Below, piece by piece: positions 39,773-48,785 of a DNA stretch of 64,000 nt (the first letter of the stretch is position 1; every line of letters starts with the position of its first letter). The notes under the pieces were generated by a model that had not been told where the DNA came from, made no database searches, and saw only the letters and a list, made by a program, of their open reading frames with translations. This DNA comes from Celeribacter indicus (GTDB taxonomy: Bacteria; Pseudomonadota; Alphaproteobacteria; Rhodobacterales; Rhodobacteraceae). The DNA lies in the NCBI RefSeq assembly GCF_000819565.1, contig NZ_CP004393.1, positions 3,100,001 through 3,164,000 on the forward strand. The letters run 5' to 3'. The translations under genes were made by a program, and so were the position numbers.

Positions 39773-40630
39773 ATGATCCGGGCGGCGGCGCTGGTCGCCG
39801 CCCTCTGCCTGCCGCTCTGCGCGGCGGGGGCCGCGCCGCTGCGCGTCGTCTCGACGAACCTGTGCACCGATCAGCTCGCCATGCTGCTCGCCGCGCCGGG
39901 ACAGCTCGTCTCCGTCTCCGGGCTCGCCGCCGACCCGCACAGTTCCGCCATGGCGGAGGCCGCGCGCGCCTATCCGCGCAACGACGCCCGCGCCGAGGAG
40001 ATCTACCTGCTCGCGCCCGATCTCGTCGTCTCCGGCAGCTATACCGCGCGCGAAACCATGCAGATCCTCGAGGATCTCGGCATTCCGGTGATGCGCTTCT
40101 CCCCCGCGACCTCGCTTGCCGACGTGCCCGCCCGCATCGCGCAGATGGGCGCCGCCCTGCATCGCGAGGCGGAGGCGCAGGCCGTGATCGACGAGTTCAA
40201 CGCGCGGCTTGCGGCGCTGAGGGCGGAGGCCGAGGCGGAGATCGCCGCCTCCGGCGCCCCCCGTCCGCGTGCCGCGCTCTATTATCCCAACGGCTACACC
40301 ACCGGCAGCTCCACGCTCGCGGGCGATATCCTCGAGGCCGCCGGCTTCGGCAATGTCGCCGCCGAGATCGGCGTCGCGGGCGGCGGCTTCGTCCCGCTCG
40401 AGGCCATGGTGATCGCCGATCCCGACGCGCTGATCACCAGCGGACCGCACCCCGGCGCCTCGCGGGCGGAGGAGCTTCTGATCCATCCCGCCCTCACGAC
40501 CTTGCGCGGCGGCGCGGCCTCCGCGACGATGTCCGACCGCGACTGGCTCTGCGGCACGCCCGCCGTGCTCGAGGCCATCGCAGCGCTCGGAGACACGCGC
40601 CGCGCCGTGCTGAACGGAGCGGCGCAATGA
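39773..40630 (+). CDS. btuF: Cobalamin ABC transporter, periplasmic binding protein
   Basis: 285 residues from ATG 39773, four bases after the btuB stop and at the start of a signal peptide (AALVAALCLPLCAAGAAP); a longer in-frame start at 39743 would lie inside btuB. The mature protein shows the helical-backbone binding fold (LRVVSTNLCTDQLAMLLAAPGQLVSVSGLAADP, and YTARETMQILEDLGIPVMRFSP). Delivers B12 or cobinamide to BtuCD. Siderophore binding would be the alternative by family, but riboswitch control and cbiZ in the operon favour corrinoids. Confidence 0.88.
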   Translation: MIRAAALVAALCLPLCAAGAAPLRVVSTNLCTDQLAMLLAAPGQLVSVSGLAADPHSSAMAEAARAYPRNDARAEEIYLLAPDLVVSGSYTARETMQILEDLGIPVMRFSPATSLADVPARIAQMGAALHREAEAQAVIDEFNARLAALRAEAEAEIAASGAPRPRAALYYPNGYTTGSSTLAGDILEAAGFGNVAAEIGVAGGGFVPLEAMVIADPDALITSGPHPGASRAEELLIHPALTTLRGGAASATMSDRDWLCGTPAVLEAIAALGDTRRAVLNGAAQ

Positions 40631-41610
40631 GGCTTCCGGCACTGACACTCATCGCGCTTGCCGCCCTGCTGGCCGTCATCGCGCTCACCATCGGCCCGGC
40701 GGGGATCGGTCCGGCGGAGAGCCTGCGTGCGCTCGTCCGCGACGACGGGACGGCGCTCACCATCGTGATGCGCGAGATCCGCCTGCCCCGTGTCCTGCTC
40801 GCGCTGATGGTCGGAGCGAGCCTCGGCCTCTCTGGCGCGGCGATGCAGGGCTACCTGCGCAATCCGCTGGCCGATCCGGGCCTCATCGGCATCTCCGGCA
40901 CGGCGGCGCTCGGCGCGGTCCTGACGATCCAGACGGGACTTGCCGCCGCGGTCGCGCTCGCCCTGCCCTTCGGCGCGCTCGCGGGCGCGCTGGCGGGCGT
41001 CGGGCTGATCCTCGCCCTTGCCGGACCGCGCGGCTCTTCGCTCACGCTCATCCTCGCGGGCATCGCGATTTCCGCGCTGGCGGGCGCGCTGACCTCGCTC
41101 GTGCTCAACCTCTCGCCCAATCCCTTCGCGGCCAGCGAGATCGTCTTCTGGATGATGGGATCGCTCGCGGACCGTTCGATGACCCATGTCTGGCTTGCCC
41201 TGCCCTTCACCCTTGCGGGCTGGCTGATCCTCGCCTCGCTCGGGCGCGGGCTCGATGCGCTGACGCTGGGCGAGGATGCGGCGGCGGCAATGGGGATCGA
41301 CCTCGGGCGGATGCGGCTCCTGCTCGTGCTCGGCACCGCCTGCGCCGTGGGCGCCTCCACCGCCGTCGCGGGCGCCATCGGCTTCGTCGGGCTCGTCGTG
41401 CCGCATCTTCTGCGCCAGCGCGTCGGCGCGCGCCCCTCGGCGCTGCTCTGGGCCTCCGCGCTCGGCGGCGCCGCGCTGGTGCTCGCCGCCGATATCGCGG
41501 TGCGGGTCGTCCTGCCGACGAAGGATCTGAAACTCGGAGTGGTGATGGCGCTCGTCGGCGCGCCGCTCTTCCTGCATCTCATCTACAGGACACGGAGGGA
41601 CATCCGATGA
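40627..41610 (+). CDS. btuC: Cobalamin ABC transporter, permease (FecCD family)
   Basis: 327 residues, starting at an ATGA overlap with the binding-protein gene. About nine to ten hydrophobic helices, with RLPRVLLALMVGASLGLSGAAMQGYLRNPLADPGLIG and GAIGFVGLVVPHLLR, both hallmarks of the FecCD/BtuC family. Forms the inner-membrane channel of the B12 importer. Overlaps the ATPase gene by ATGA. Confidence 0.92.
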   Translation: MRLPALTLIALAALLAVIALTIGPAGIGPAESLRALVRDDGTALTIVMREIRLPRVLLALMVGASLGLSGAAMQGYLRNPLADPGLIGISGTAALGAVLTIQTGLAAAVALALPFGALAGALAGVGLILALAGPRGSSLTLILAGIAISALAGALTSLVLNLSPNPFAASEIVFWMMGSLADRSMTHVWLALPFTLAGWLILASLGRGLDALTLGEDAAAAMGIDLGRMRLLLVLGTACAVGASTAVAGAIGFVGLVVPHLLRQRVGARPSALLWASALGGAALVLAADIAVRVVLPTKDLKLGVVMALVGAPLFLHLIYRTRRDIR

Positions 41611-42365
41611 CCCGCCTGTCGCTCGACCATCTCTCCGTCACCTTGCGCGGCCGCACGATCCTGCGCGACATCTCCCTCGACCTCGGTGCGGGCGAATTCG
41701 TCGGGCTGATCGGCCCGAACGGCGCGGGCAAGACGACGCTGATGCGCGCGAGCCTCGGCCTCGTGCCCTTCGACGGGCAGTCTTCGCTCGCCGCGCTGCC
41801 GGCCACCGACCGCGCAAGGGCCGCCGCCTGGATGCCGCAGACGCGCGAGATCGCCTGGCCCGTCTCCGTCGAGACGGTGATTGCGCTTGGCCGGGTGCCC
41901 TATCTCGGGGCGGGGCAGCGGCTTTCGGAAACGGACCGTGCCGCGGTCGAGGGCGCCATCGCGCGGATGGGGCTCGAAACCCTGCGCGGGCGCACCGCCA
42001 CGCGGCTGTCGGGCGGAGAACAGGCGCGCGTGCTGATCGCGCGGGCGCTGGCGCAGGAGACCCCGCTGATCCTCGCAGACGAGCCCGTGGCGGGGCTCGA
42101 CCCGGCGCATCAGATCGCGACGATGCAGCTCTTCGCAGATCTCGCGCGGCAGGGCCGGTCGCTCCTCGTCTCGCTCCACGATCTCGGCCTCGCCGTGCGG
42201 CACTGCACCCGTCTCGTCCTGCTCTCCGGCGGCCGGATCGCGGCGGAGGGCCGGCCCGCGGATGTGCTCACGCCCGAGACGCTGCGCACCCATTTCGGGA
42301 TCACCGCGCATTTCGCGCAGACACCGGACGGCCCGGTGTTCCAGCCACTCGCGGTGGTCCCGTGA
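41607..42365 (+). CDS. btuD: Cobalamin ABC transporter, ATP-binding protein
   Basis: 252 residues. Walker A GPNGAGKTTL, signature LSGGEQARVLIARAL, Walker B LILADEPVAGLD and the switch His in SLHDLGLAVRH are all intact. Powers the BtuC channel at the cytoplasmic face. ATGA overlap upstream and GTGA overlap with cbiZ downstream show a tightly coupled operon. Confidence 0.92.
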   Translation: MTRLSLDHLSVTLRGRTILRDISLDLGAGEFVGLIGPNGAGKTTLMRASLGLVPFDGQSSLAALPATDRARAAAWMPQTREIAWPVSVETVIALGRVPYLGAGQRLSETDRAAVEGAIARMGLETLRGRTATRLSGGEQARVLIARALAQETPLILADEPVAGLDPAHQIATMQLFADLARQGRSLLVSLHDLGLAVRHCTRLVLLSGGRIAAEGRPADVLTPETLRTHFGITAHFAQTPDGPVFQPLAVVP

Positions 42366-43015
42366 CCGGCCCCGCCCTGCGCCTCGCCCGGCCCTGGCTC
42401 GAAATGCGCTTCGCCGCGCCGCGCGAGGTGCTGAGCTGGACGCTGAACCGCCCCGGCTTCGTCACCGCCGACCGCCTCCTCTGGCGCGAGGTGTGCAATG
42501 CCGACCTGACGCCGGAGCTCGATGTGGCGGACTGGCTCGCGGGCGAGCTCGCCGCGCAGGACATGACGGATGCGCCCTGCTTTCTCACCTCGCGCGACAT
42601 CCGCCGCATGGTCGAGACCCGCGTCACCGTCGACCAGGTTACCGCGCGCTGCGTGGCCACGGTCGGCCTGTCAAACGGCGAACGGATCGGCGCGCGGCGG
42701 GTCTACGATCCGGCGAGCTGGGGCACGATCAACATCGCCGTGGAGCTTGATCTGCCGCTTGCCCGGCCGGCGCTGATCGAGGCGCTGAGCCTCGTGGCCG
42801 AGGCACGCACCGCGGCGCTCGTGGAGCTGGGCCCGGATCTGGAGACCGGGCGGATCACCGGCACCGGCACGGATTGCATTGCCGTCGCCGCGCCCGAGGG
42901 GGAGATGCGTTTTGCCGGGCTTCATACCGCCCAGGGCGAGGCGCTCGGCCGTGCCGTCCATGACGCCGTCGCCACCGGGACGCGCGACTGGATCGGAGAG
43001 CGCACGTCGTCCTGA
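42362..43015 (+). CDS. cbiZ: Adenosylcobinamide amidohydrolase
   Basis: 217 residues. Starts at GTG 42362, overlapping the btuD stop as GTGA. SNGERIGARRVYDPASWGTINIAVELD and TGTGTDCIAVAAPEG...FAGLHTAQGEA are the conserved blocks of CbiZ, which removes the aminopropanol-containing side chain of adenosylcobinamide or pseudocobalamin to give adenosylcobyric acid for re-use. Its place at the end of a riboswitch-controlled uptake operon implies remodelling of imported corrinoids. No other cobalamin synthesis gene is in the window. Confidence 0.92.
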   Translation: MTGPALRLARPWLEMRFAAPREVLSWTLNRPGFVTADRLLWREVCNADLTPELDVADWLAGELAAQDMTDAPCFLTSRDIRRMVETRVTVDQVTARCVATVGLSNGERIGARRVYDPASWGTINIAVELDLPLARPALIEALSLVAEARTAALVELGPDLETGRITGTGTDCIAVAAPEGEMRFAGLHTAQGEALGRAVHDAVATGTRDWIGERTSS

Positions 43016-43040
43016 GGCCCTCACCCTCTCGCCCCGGCAT

Positions 43041-43060
43041 GGCCGTTTTTCGGCCCTTTT
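43041..43060 (+). terminator. Possible weak terminator after cbiZ
   Basis: GGCCG (43041-43045), loop TTTTT, CGGCC (43051-43055), then CTTTT. The 5-bp stem is short, but the site is 26 bases after the operon's last stop codon. Confidence 0.35.
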
Positions 43061-43401
43061 CGGCCGGAGCGGCGGCTCTGGCTCTCCTCCCCGTTCCCAC
43101 TCTGATCCTTTCGGCGTCATCGGGCGGGATTTCCGCCCGTTTTATCCGCAGACCGGGAAAGACCGCGTCCCGCCCCCCTCGTGACGCTTCGCCTCCGGCG
43201 CGGGGCGGGCTAGGCTTTGAGAGCGAGTAGAAGCGGTCGGGCCACGGGGCCTGGGCATTGCTCGACGGACAGTCCCTGATCCAGTCGAGTGCACACCGCC
43301 ATGTCGCAGACCCTTTCTCACATCCCTGACCAAAGCCATGACACCCCGCTCCCGCTGCGCATCCCGCAGGCGGAGAGCGCCGTTTCGCACAGGAGACATC
43401 C
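43061..43401. other. Intergenic region upstream of the oxygenase
   Basis: About 340 bases without a confident gene. A 34-codon frame (43301-43405) ends in an ATGA overlap with the oxygenase start but has no ribosome site; it is noted under findings. The promoter of the oxygenase should lie here; no clear -35/-10 pair was recognised. Confidence 0.4.
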
Positions 43402-44394
43402 ATGACCAAAGATCCTTACGCACTGGCCGAACTGACCCGCGAGAGCACCATAGGCGGCGACGGCACCGATATCGCACGCGACGTGCCGGTGATCGACCTG
43501 TCGGATTTCGAGACGCGCAAGGCGGAGATCGCCGAGGCACTCTGGGAGGCGGCGACCGGCAGCGGGTTTTTCCAGGTGACCAACCACGGCATTCCCGAGG
43601 CGGAGATCGAGGCCGCCTTCGACACCGCCTGGGATTTCTTCAACCTGCCGCAGGAGGTGAAGGCGACCGTCGCGATGCCGAAGGGCGTGAACGCGGGCTG
43701 GGAATTCAAGGCGCAGGTGCGCCCCTCCACCGGCACGCCGGACAACAAGGAAAGCTACCAGATCACGCTGCCGAAGATGGACGGGCTCTGGCCGGCGGAG
43801 ACGGCGCTGCCGGGCTTTCGCGACAGGGCGCTGCGCTTCGAGCGGCTGAACTGGGAACTCGGAATGAGGATCCTGTCCTGTTTCGCGCTGAAGCTCGGGT
43901 TCGACGAGGATTTCTTCACCCGCGCCCATGACCGCGCCTCGCCGCAATACCAGTCCACGCTGCGGCTGTTGCACTACATGTCGATGGAGGAGGCGAAGCC
44001 GGAGGATTTCACCTTCTGGCGCGCCGGGGCGCATTCGGATTTCGACTGCCTCACCATCCTGCACCAGAAGGAGGGCGAAGGCGGGTTGCAGGTCTGCCCC
44101 GGAAAGGATGCCGAAAGCGGGGCATGGACCGAGGTGCCGCCGAAGGCCGGGCATATCACCTGCAATATCGGCGACATGCTGATGCGCTGGTCGGACGACC
44201 AGCTCCAGTCGACCCTGCACCGCGTGCGGATGCCGCGGGAGGGCGAATACATGGGCCGGCGCCTGTCCCTGCCCTTCTTCTGCCAGGCGAACCGCGACGT
44301 GCTGATGGAAGGGCCGCTCGGAAAGTACCCGCCGATGACGGCGGGCGACTATCTCGACATGCGGATCAAGGCGAATTTCGCCCGGAAGGGCTGA
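43402..44394 (+). CDS. 2-oxoglutarate/Fe(II)-dependent oxygenase, isopenicillin-N-synthase-like
   Basis: 330 residues, AGGAG seven bases before ATG. An N-terminal DIOX_N segment (VPVIDLSDFETRKAEIAEALWEAATGSGFFQVTNHGIPE) precedes the double-stranded beta-helix. The iron triad is visible as His211-x-Asp213 (GAHSDFD) and His273 (STLHRVRM), and the 2-oxoglutarate-binding Arg287-x-Ser289 (RRLSLPF). Such enzymes hydroxylate or oxidise small molecules; bacterial members of this subgroup are mostly uncharacterised. It stands alone, convergent with an aldo/keto reductase 30 bases downstream. Substrate unknown. Confidence 0.88.
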   Translation: MTKDPYALAELTRESTIGGDGTDIARDVPVIDLSDFETRKAEIAEALWEAATGSGFFQVTNHGIPEAEIEAAFDTAWDFFNLPQEVKATVAMPKGVNAGWEFKAQVRPSTGTPDNKESYQITLPKMDGLWPAETALPGFRDRALRFERLNWELGMRILSCFALKLGFDEDFFTRAHDRASPQYQSTLRLLHYMSMEEAKPEDFTFWRAGAHSDFDCLTILHQKEGEGGLQVCPGKDAESGAWTEVPPKAGHITCNIGDMLMRWSDDQLQSTLHRVRMPREGEYMGRRLSLPFFCQANRDVLMEGPLGKYPPMTAGDYLDMRIKANFARKG

Positions 44395-44424
44395 TGCCCC
44401 CGGCGGACCGGCGGGCGGCGGCGC

Positions 44425-45378
44425 TCAGTCGCCCGCCCCCGTCAGCCGTGCCATGTCCTCCTCGCTCAGGGCGAGCGTGGCGGCCGTGGCGAAACTCTCC
44501 ACCTGCGCGACGCTCGTCGCACTCGCGATCGGGGCGGTGACGCCGTCGCGGTGCAGGATCCAGGCCAGTGCGACCTCCGCCGGTTCGACCCCCTTCTCCG
44601 CCGCGACCTCCCCGAGCGCATCGAGCAGGCGCAGACCGCGCGCATCGAGATATTTTTCGACGAAATTGCCGCGCTTGCGCCCCTTCAGGTCGTCCTTGCT
44701 GCGGTATTTGCCGGACAGGAAACCCGAGGCGAGGCTGAAATAGGTGACGACGCCGAGATCCCGCTGAAGCGACAGGTCGCGCAGCGGTCCCTCGAATTCG
44801 TCCCGGTCGTAGAGATTGTATTCCGGCTGGATCACCTGATAGGCGGGCAGGCCCTCCCGCTCGGCGATGTCGAAGGCGGTGCCGAGGAGATCCGCGTCGA
44901 AATTCGACGCGCCGATGCTCCGCACCTTGCCCTCCCGGATGAGCCTGTCATAGGCGGAAAGCGTTTCGGCCTGATCCGTCTCCGGGTCCGGCCGATGCGA
45001 GAAATAGACGTCGACCTCCCCGATCCCGAGCCTGTCGAGCGACGCGTCGATCGCCTCCGCGATCCACCGCTTCGACAGCCCCCTGCGGTCGGGCCCGCCC
45101 ATGTCCGAGCCGACCTTGGTGAAGATCGTCACCCGCTCGCGCATGCCGGGACGCGCCGCGAGCCATTTGCCGAGCATGGTTTCGGATTCGCCCCCGGAAT
45201 TGCCCTCGATCCAGGCGGAATAGACATCCGCCGTGTCGATGGCATCGAAACCGTGATCGACGAACGCGTCGAGCACGCGAAAGCTCTCCGCCTCGTCCGC
45301 CGTCCAACCGAGCACGTTGCCCCCGAAGACGACGGGTGCGATCTCGAATCCCGTGGTGCCGAGTGGTCTCTTCTTCAT
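44425..45378 (-). CDS. Aldo/keto reductase
   Basis: 317-residue NADPH-dependent TIM-barrel reductase. The catalytic tetrad is intact: Asp48 and Tyr53 (IDTADVYSAW), Lys88 (IFTKVG) and His128 (YFSHRPDP). The cofactor motif is PIASATSVAQVE near the C terminus. Sequence style (RPLGTTGFEIAPVVFGGNVLGW at the start, QPEYNLYDR) fits the YajO/IolS-like AKR group that reduces aldehydes and sugars. GGAGACGGAG precedes ATG. Monocistronic by spacing. Physiological substrate not evident. Confidence 0.92.
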   Translation of the reverse strand: MKKRPLGTTGFEIAPVVFGGNVLGWTADEAESFRVLDAFVDHGFDAIDTADVYSAWIEGNSGGESETMLGKWLAARPGMRERVTIFTKVGSDMGGPDRRGLSKRWIAEAIDASLDRLGIGEVDVYFSHRPDPETDQAETLSAYDRLIREGKVRSIGASNFDADLLGTAFDIAEREGLPAYQVIQPEYNLYDRDEFEGPLRDLSLQRDLGVVTYFSLASGFLSGKYRSKDDLKGRKRGNFVEKYLDARGLRLLDALGEVAAEKGVEPAEVALAWILHRDGVTAPIASATSVAQVESFATAATLALSEEDMARLTGAGD

Positions 45379-45437
45379 CTCCGTCTCCTTTCAATCCCGT
45401 ATGTCCGTAGCTTCATCCGTTCCTGTCCGCCGCCGCT

Positions 45438-46007
45438 TCAGCGCGCCAGCGTGCCGGTGATCCGCGCGGCAAGCGCGTTCACCGCCGCCCCCGTCGCCTG
45501 GGCGATCGCCCCCGGCGCGTCGGAGTTCATCGGCACGGCGATGGCAAAAGGCACGATACGCTCGCGCACCACCATGTCATAGGAGGAAATCGCGAACTGG
45601 CCGTTCAGGTGCAGCCGCCCGTCGGCGCGCGCGGCCAGCTCGGAGACGCGCACGTCCACCTCCGCCTGTGCCGGGCGGGCGAGCGGCCAGGGCTCGGCGG
45701 CGACCTCGGCCGTGCTCGTGGCGGCGATCCGGTCGGCAAGGCGCTGGGTCATCGCGCGCGACGGCTCGTCGGCCCAGAGCGCGCTCTTCACCGGCCGGAG
45801 CGCCCCGCCCGCCTCCTCCTCGCGCAGGATCTGGTCGGCCGCGGCATAGGCGGGCAGGCTCACCTGCCGCACCTCGAGCGTCGCGACACGGAGCGCCGCA
45901 CGGGCGGCGGGCGCCTCCGTCGCGGGCGGCGTCGCGATGAGATAGCGCGGGTCGTTGTCGCCGCAGGCGGCAAGGGCGAGAAGGAGCAGGGGAGCAAATC
46001 GTGTCAT
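45438..46007 (-). CDS. pqiC: PqiC-like outer-membrane lipoprotein (ABC-type transport auxiliary)
   Basis: 189 residues. A short signal peptide ends in the lipobox LALAAC, with lipidated Cys15. The body (ALRVATLEVRQVSLPAYAAADQILRE, ARPAQAEVDVRVSELAARADGRLHL) fits the PqiC/LptE-like ABC transport auxiliary family that docks the PqiB tunnel at the outer membrane. It begins 2 bases after the pqiB stop, so is co-translated. Third component of the Pqi envelope lipid transport system here. Confidence 0.85.
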   Translation of the reverse strand: MTRFAPLLLLALAACGDNDPRYLIATPPATEAPAARAALRVATLEVRQVSLPAYAAADQILREEEAGGALRPVKSALWADEPSRAMTQRLADRIAATSTAEVAAEPWPLARPAQAEVDVRVSELAARADGRLHLNGQFAISSYDMVVRERIVPFAIAVPMNSDAPGAIAQATGAAVNALAARITGTLAR

Positions 46008-46009
46008 GG

Positions 46010-48115
46010 TTACCGTCCGAACAGAATGGAATTGGGATTGCGCTCGAGCGTGCGCGCGAGGCTGGAGAGCGCCTGGGCCGCGGACCGCAGCTCGCGCAGC
46101 GCCTCGAGCGTCTCGCGGTTGAAGCGCGAGTTCTGGCCATAGCCCGAGAGCACGCCCTCGGCCTCGCCCACGAGACCGTCGAGCCGGGTGGCGATCGCCG
46201 GCAGGTCGGCGGCCGCCTCCTCGACGGCGCGCGCGGCCTCGCGGGCGGAGGCGAAGGTGGCGTTGGCATTCTCGACCACGCCGCCGCCGCGCAATTCCGC
46301 CAGTGCCGCCTGCGCCTCGTCGAGCGCGCCGGTCAGGCTCTCGGGCAGCGCCCGCGTGCTTTCCTGGTCGATCAGCCGGTCCGCCCCGTCGAGAAAGGCG
46401 GAAGCCATGGCGAGGAACTGCTCGACCTCGAGCGAATTGGCCTTTTGCGTGAGCGTGTCGAGATCCTCGAGCAGTTGCGGCACGGCCGAGGTCTTGTCGT
46501 CGAAGGAGCCGGCCACCTCGCTCACCGTATCGGCGGCTTCGGAGGCAGCATCGAGCGCGGCGACGAGCCTGTTCACCGCCTCGGCCGCGCGCAGCTCTTC
46601 GGCGACGCCGCGCAATTCCCCGATGATAGCGCGCAACTCGCCCGGAAGCGCCTGCGCATCGTCGCTGCCCACGATCCCGCGGGCATCGTTCATCAGCCCG
46701 ACGAAGGCATCGGGCGCGGCACGCAGGTTTTCGTCGCCGGCAAGGGTTTCGATGGAAGCGAGCGTGGCGATGGCCTGATCCATCAGCTCCTCCACCGGCA
46801 GGTTGTCGACGCGGTTGAGCAGCCCCTCGGCCGTGGCCGCGGCATCCGGCAGGTTGCTGACGACCGACGGCAGCAGCGGCGCCGTGGCGGCGAAGATGCC
46901 GAGCGTCTCGGGTGCGGCCTCCGGGATCTCCGCGAGCTCCACCGCGAGCGTGCGCGAGAAGATGCTCTGGGAAACGAGCCGCGCGCGCAGCCCGTTATGG
47001 ACGGCATTGGCGAAGAAGGCGATGGTCTCGGCTGGCGGCGCCTCGGGATCGAGGCCGAGCCGGCCGGGGTCTATGGAGATCACGGCGCGCAGGATCACCG
47101 TCTGATCCTCGCCCTCCCCCTCGACGAAGGCGCCGAGGGTCGAGACCGCGCCGATCCGCACCCCCTTGTAGACCACGGGCGAGCCGACGGTCAGCCCCGC
47201 CACCGATTGCTCGAACTCGACGCTGAGGTCGACCGGGTTCTCGATCGCCTCGTTGAAGACGGACGACCGCGCCTCCTGCTCGCTTTCGTAGAGATCGAAG
47301 ATCTGCCCCGGCTCGACCGGCTGCCCGCCGGAGAAGACGGTGTCGAACGACAGCCCGCCCCGGATCAGCCCGGCGATGGATCCGACCGAGAGGTCGAGCC
47401 CCTGCGGCCCGAAATTCACCGAGAAGCCGGAGGTCTGCCAGAAGCGCGTGGCGGTGGTGAGCCGGCGGTCGTGCGGCGCGTTGATGAAGGCGTCGACGAT
47501 CACCTCCTCGCCGTTGCGGTCGAGCCTTGGCGCCTCGATCTTGCCCACCTCGATGCCGCGGTAATAGATCGGGGCGCCGGCGGTGATCTGACCGCCGTCC
47601 CGCGTGCGCAGCGTGACGCGCGTGCCGCGCATGCCGGGCAGCACCAGCGGCGCCTCCTCCATCCCCTCGAACCGGTCGGCCCGCGCATCCTCCTGCGGGG
47701 AGAAGGCGGCCTGGATATAGACGCCCGACAGCACCGTGGAGAGGCCGGTAATGCCGCTTGCGGACACTTCGGGACGCACGACCCAGAACTGCGCGTTCTC
47801 CGGCAGGACGCCGGCGACGGTGCGGTCGATCCGGGCATGGACGACGACCGCGGCGAGGTCGGAGGAAAAGCTCACATCCTCGACCACGCCGATATTGACG
47901 TCGCGATAGCGGATCAGCGTTTCCTCGGGCGTGATGCCCGCGGCATTCTCGAAGGAGATCTCGATCACCGTGCCGCGTTCCGCCCAGCTCTGCCAGGCGA
48001 TGAACAGCGTCACCGCCAGGGCGGCGAGCGGCACGAGCCAGACGAGCGACAGGTTGCGCCAGAACGATCTCTTCGGTCCCTCGACCACGGTGCTTGCGGG
48101 CTCAGGCTCTGTCAT
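46010..48115 (-). CDS. pqiB: Intermembrane transport protein PqiB (MCE family)
   Basis: 701 residues, with one N-terminal membrane helix (about 22-42, VWLVPLAALAVTLFIAW). Then come repeated MCE domains (GTVIEISFENAAGITPEETLIRYRDVNIGVV; GGQITAGAPIYYRGIEVGKI; FEQSVAGLTVGSPVVYKGVRIGAV) and a long helical C-terminal needle rich in Ala/Glu (about 430-690). Three MCE domains plus a needle are the PqiB architecture: a periplasm-spanning tube for lipids. AGAGGA lies upstream of the ATG. Follows the two pqiA halves. Confidence 0.92.
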   Translation of the reverse strand: MTEPEPASTVVEGPKRSFWRNLSLVWLVPLAALAVTLFIAWQSWAERGTVIEISFENAAGITPEETLIRYRDVNIGVVEDVSFSSDLAAVVVHARIDRTVAGVLPENAQFWVVRPEVSASGITGLSTVLSGVYIQAAFSPQEDARADRFEGMEEAPLVLPGMRGTRVTLRTRDGGQITAGAPIYYRGIEVGKIEAPRLDRNGEEVIVDAFINAPHDRRLTTATRFWQTSGFSVNFGPQGLDLSVGSIAGLIRGGLSFDTVFSGGQPVEPGQIFDLYESEQEARSSVFNEAIENPVDLSVEFEQSVAGLTVGSPVVYKGVRIGAVSTLGAFVEGEGEDQTVILRAVISIDPGRLGLDPEAPPAETIAFFANAVHNGLRARLVSQSIFSRTLAVELAEIPEAAPETLGIFAATAPLLPSVVSNLPDAAATAEGLLNRVDNLPVEELMDQAIATLASIETLAGDENLRAAPDAFVGLMNDARGIVGSDDAQALPGELRAIIGELRGVAEELRAAEAVNRLVAALDAASEAADTVSEVAGSFDDKTSAVPQLLEDLDTLTQKANSLEVEQFLAMASAFLDGADRLIDQESTRALPESLTGALDEAQAALAELRGGGVVENANATFASAREAARAVEEAAADLPAIATRLDGLVGEAEGVLSGYGQNSRFNRETLEALRELRSAAQALSSLARTLERNPNSILFGR

Positions 48116-48161
48116 TGCGGCCGTTGTCCTCTTTGTTGTGCATTCCTGTTCATGTCCGGTG

Positions 48162-48785
48162 TCAGTCCCCCGCGTCCCAGATCAGGCGCGAATCGAAACT
48201 CAGCGCGGCCAGCATCGTGAAGGCCACCGACAGCGCAAAGCTCACCGCCGCGATGCCCGGCGAGATCGTCGCCGCGAAATCGAGCCGCACGAGAGACGAC
48301 AGGATCGCGACGACGAAGACGTCGATCATCGACCAGCGACCGATGAATTCCACGACCTCATAAAGCATATGACGGCGATGCGCGGAAAGCCTGACGCGGC
48401 GGGACACGCTGAGCGCGAGATAGGCGATGACGATGAACTTGCCCACCGGGATTACGATCGAGGCGACGAAGACAATGATCGCGACGCCGATATCGCCGTG
48501 ATGCATGAGCTGCACGACGCCGCCGAAGATGGTGCTGTCCACCTCCTTGCCGAGCTGCGTGGTGCGCAGCATCGGGTAGAGGTTGGCCGGGATGTAGACG
48601 ACGAGCCCGGCGAAGAACCACGCCCAGACCCGTTGCAGGCTCGAGCCGTCGCGCGGCGCGATCCGCGCGCCGCAGCGGTCGCAGATCCCGACCCCCGGAG
48701 GGGAGACCCTGCCGCAATGAGTGCACCCCACGAGCCCGGCTTCGTGCGCGGTCAGGATCTGCGTCGGGCGTCCAGCGTTTTCCAA
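48162..48785 (-). CDS. pqiA: PqiA domain protein, second half of a split pqiA
   Basis: About 207 residues. A zinc ribbon (CTHCGRVSPPGVGICDRCG) is followed by four hydrophobic helices (VWAWFFAGLVVYIPANLYPML, IVFVASIVIPVGKFIVIAYLALSV, and two at the C terminus), one PqiA domain. E. coli PqiA carries two in one chain; here the upstream gene supplies the other. No ATG is present before the zinc ribbon. TTG at 48785 (weak GAG 7 bases upstream) is used here; a CTG at 48755 overlapping the previous TGA is the alternative. A frameshift in one long gene is also possible. Confidence 0.78.
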   Translation of the reverse strand: MENAGRPTQILTAHEAGLVGCTHCGRVSPPGVGICDRCGARIAPRDGSSLQRVWAWFFAGLVVYIPANLYPMLRTTQLGKEVDSTIFGGVVQLMHHGDIGVAIIVFVASIVIPVGKFIVIAYLALSVSRRVRLSAHRRHMLYEVVEFIGRWSMIDVFVVAILSSLVRLDFAATISPGIAAVSFALSVAFTMLAALSFDSRLIWDAGD

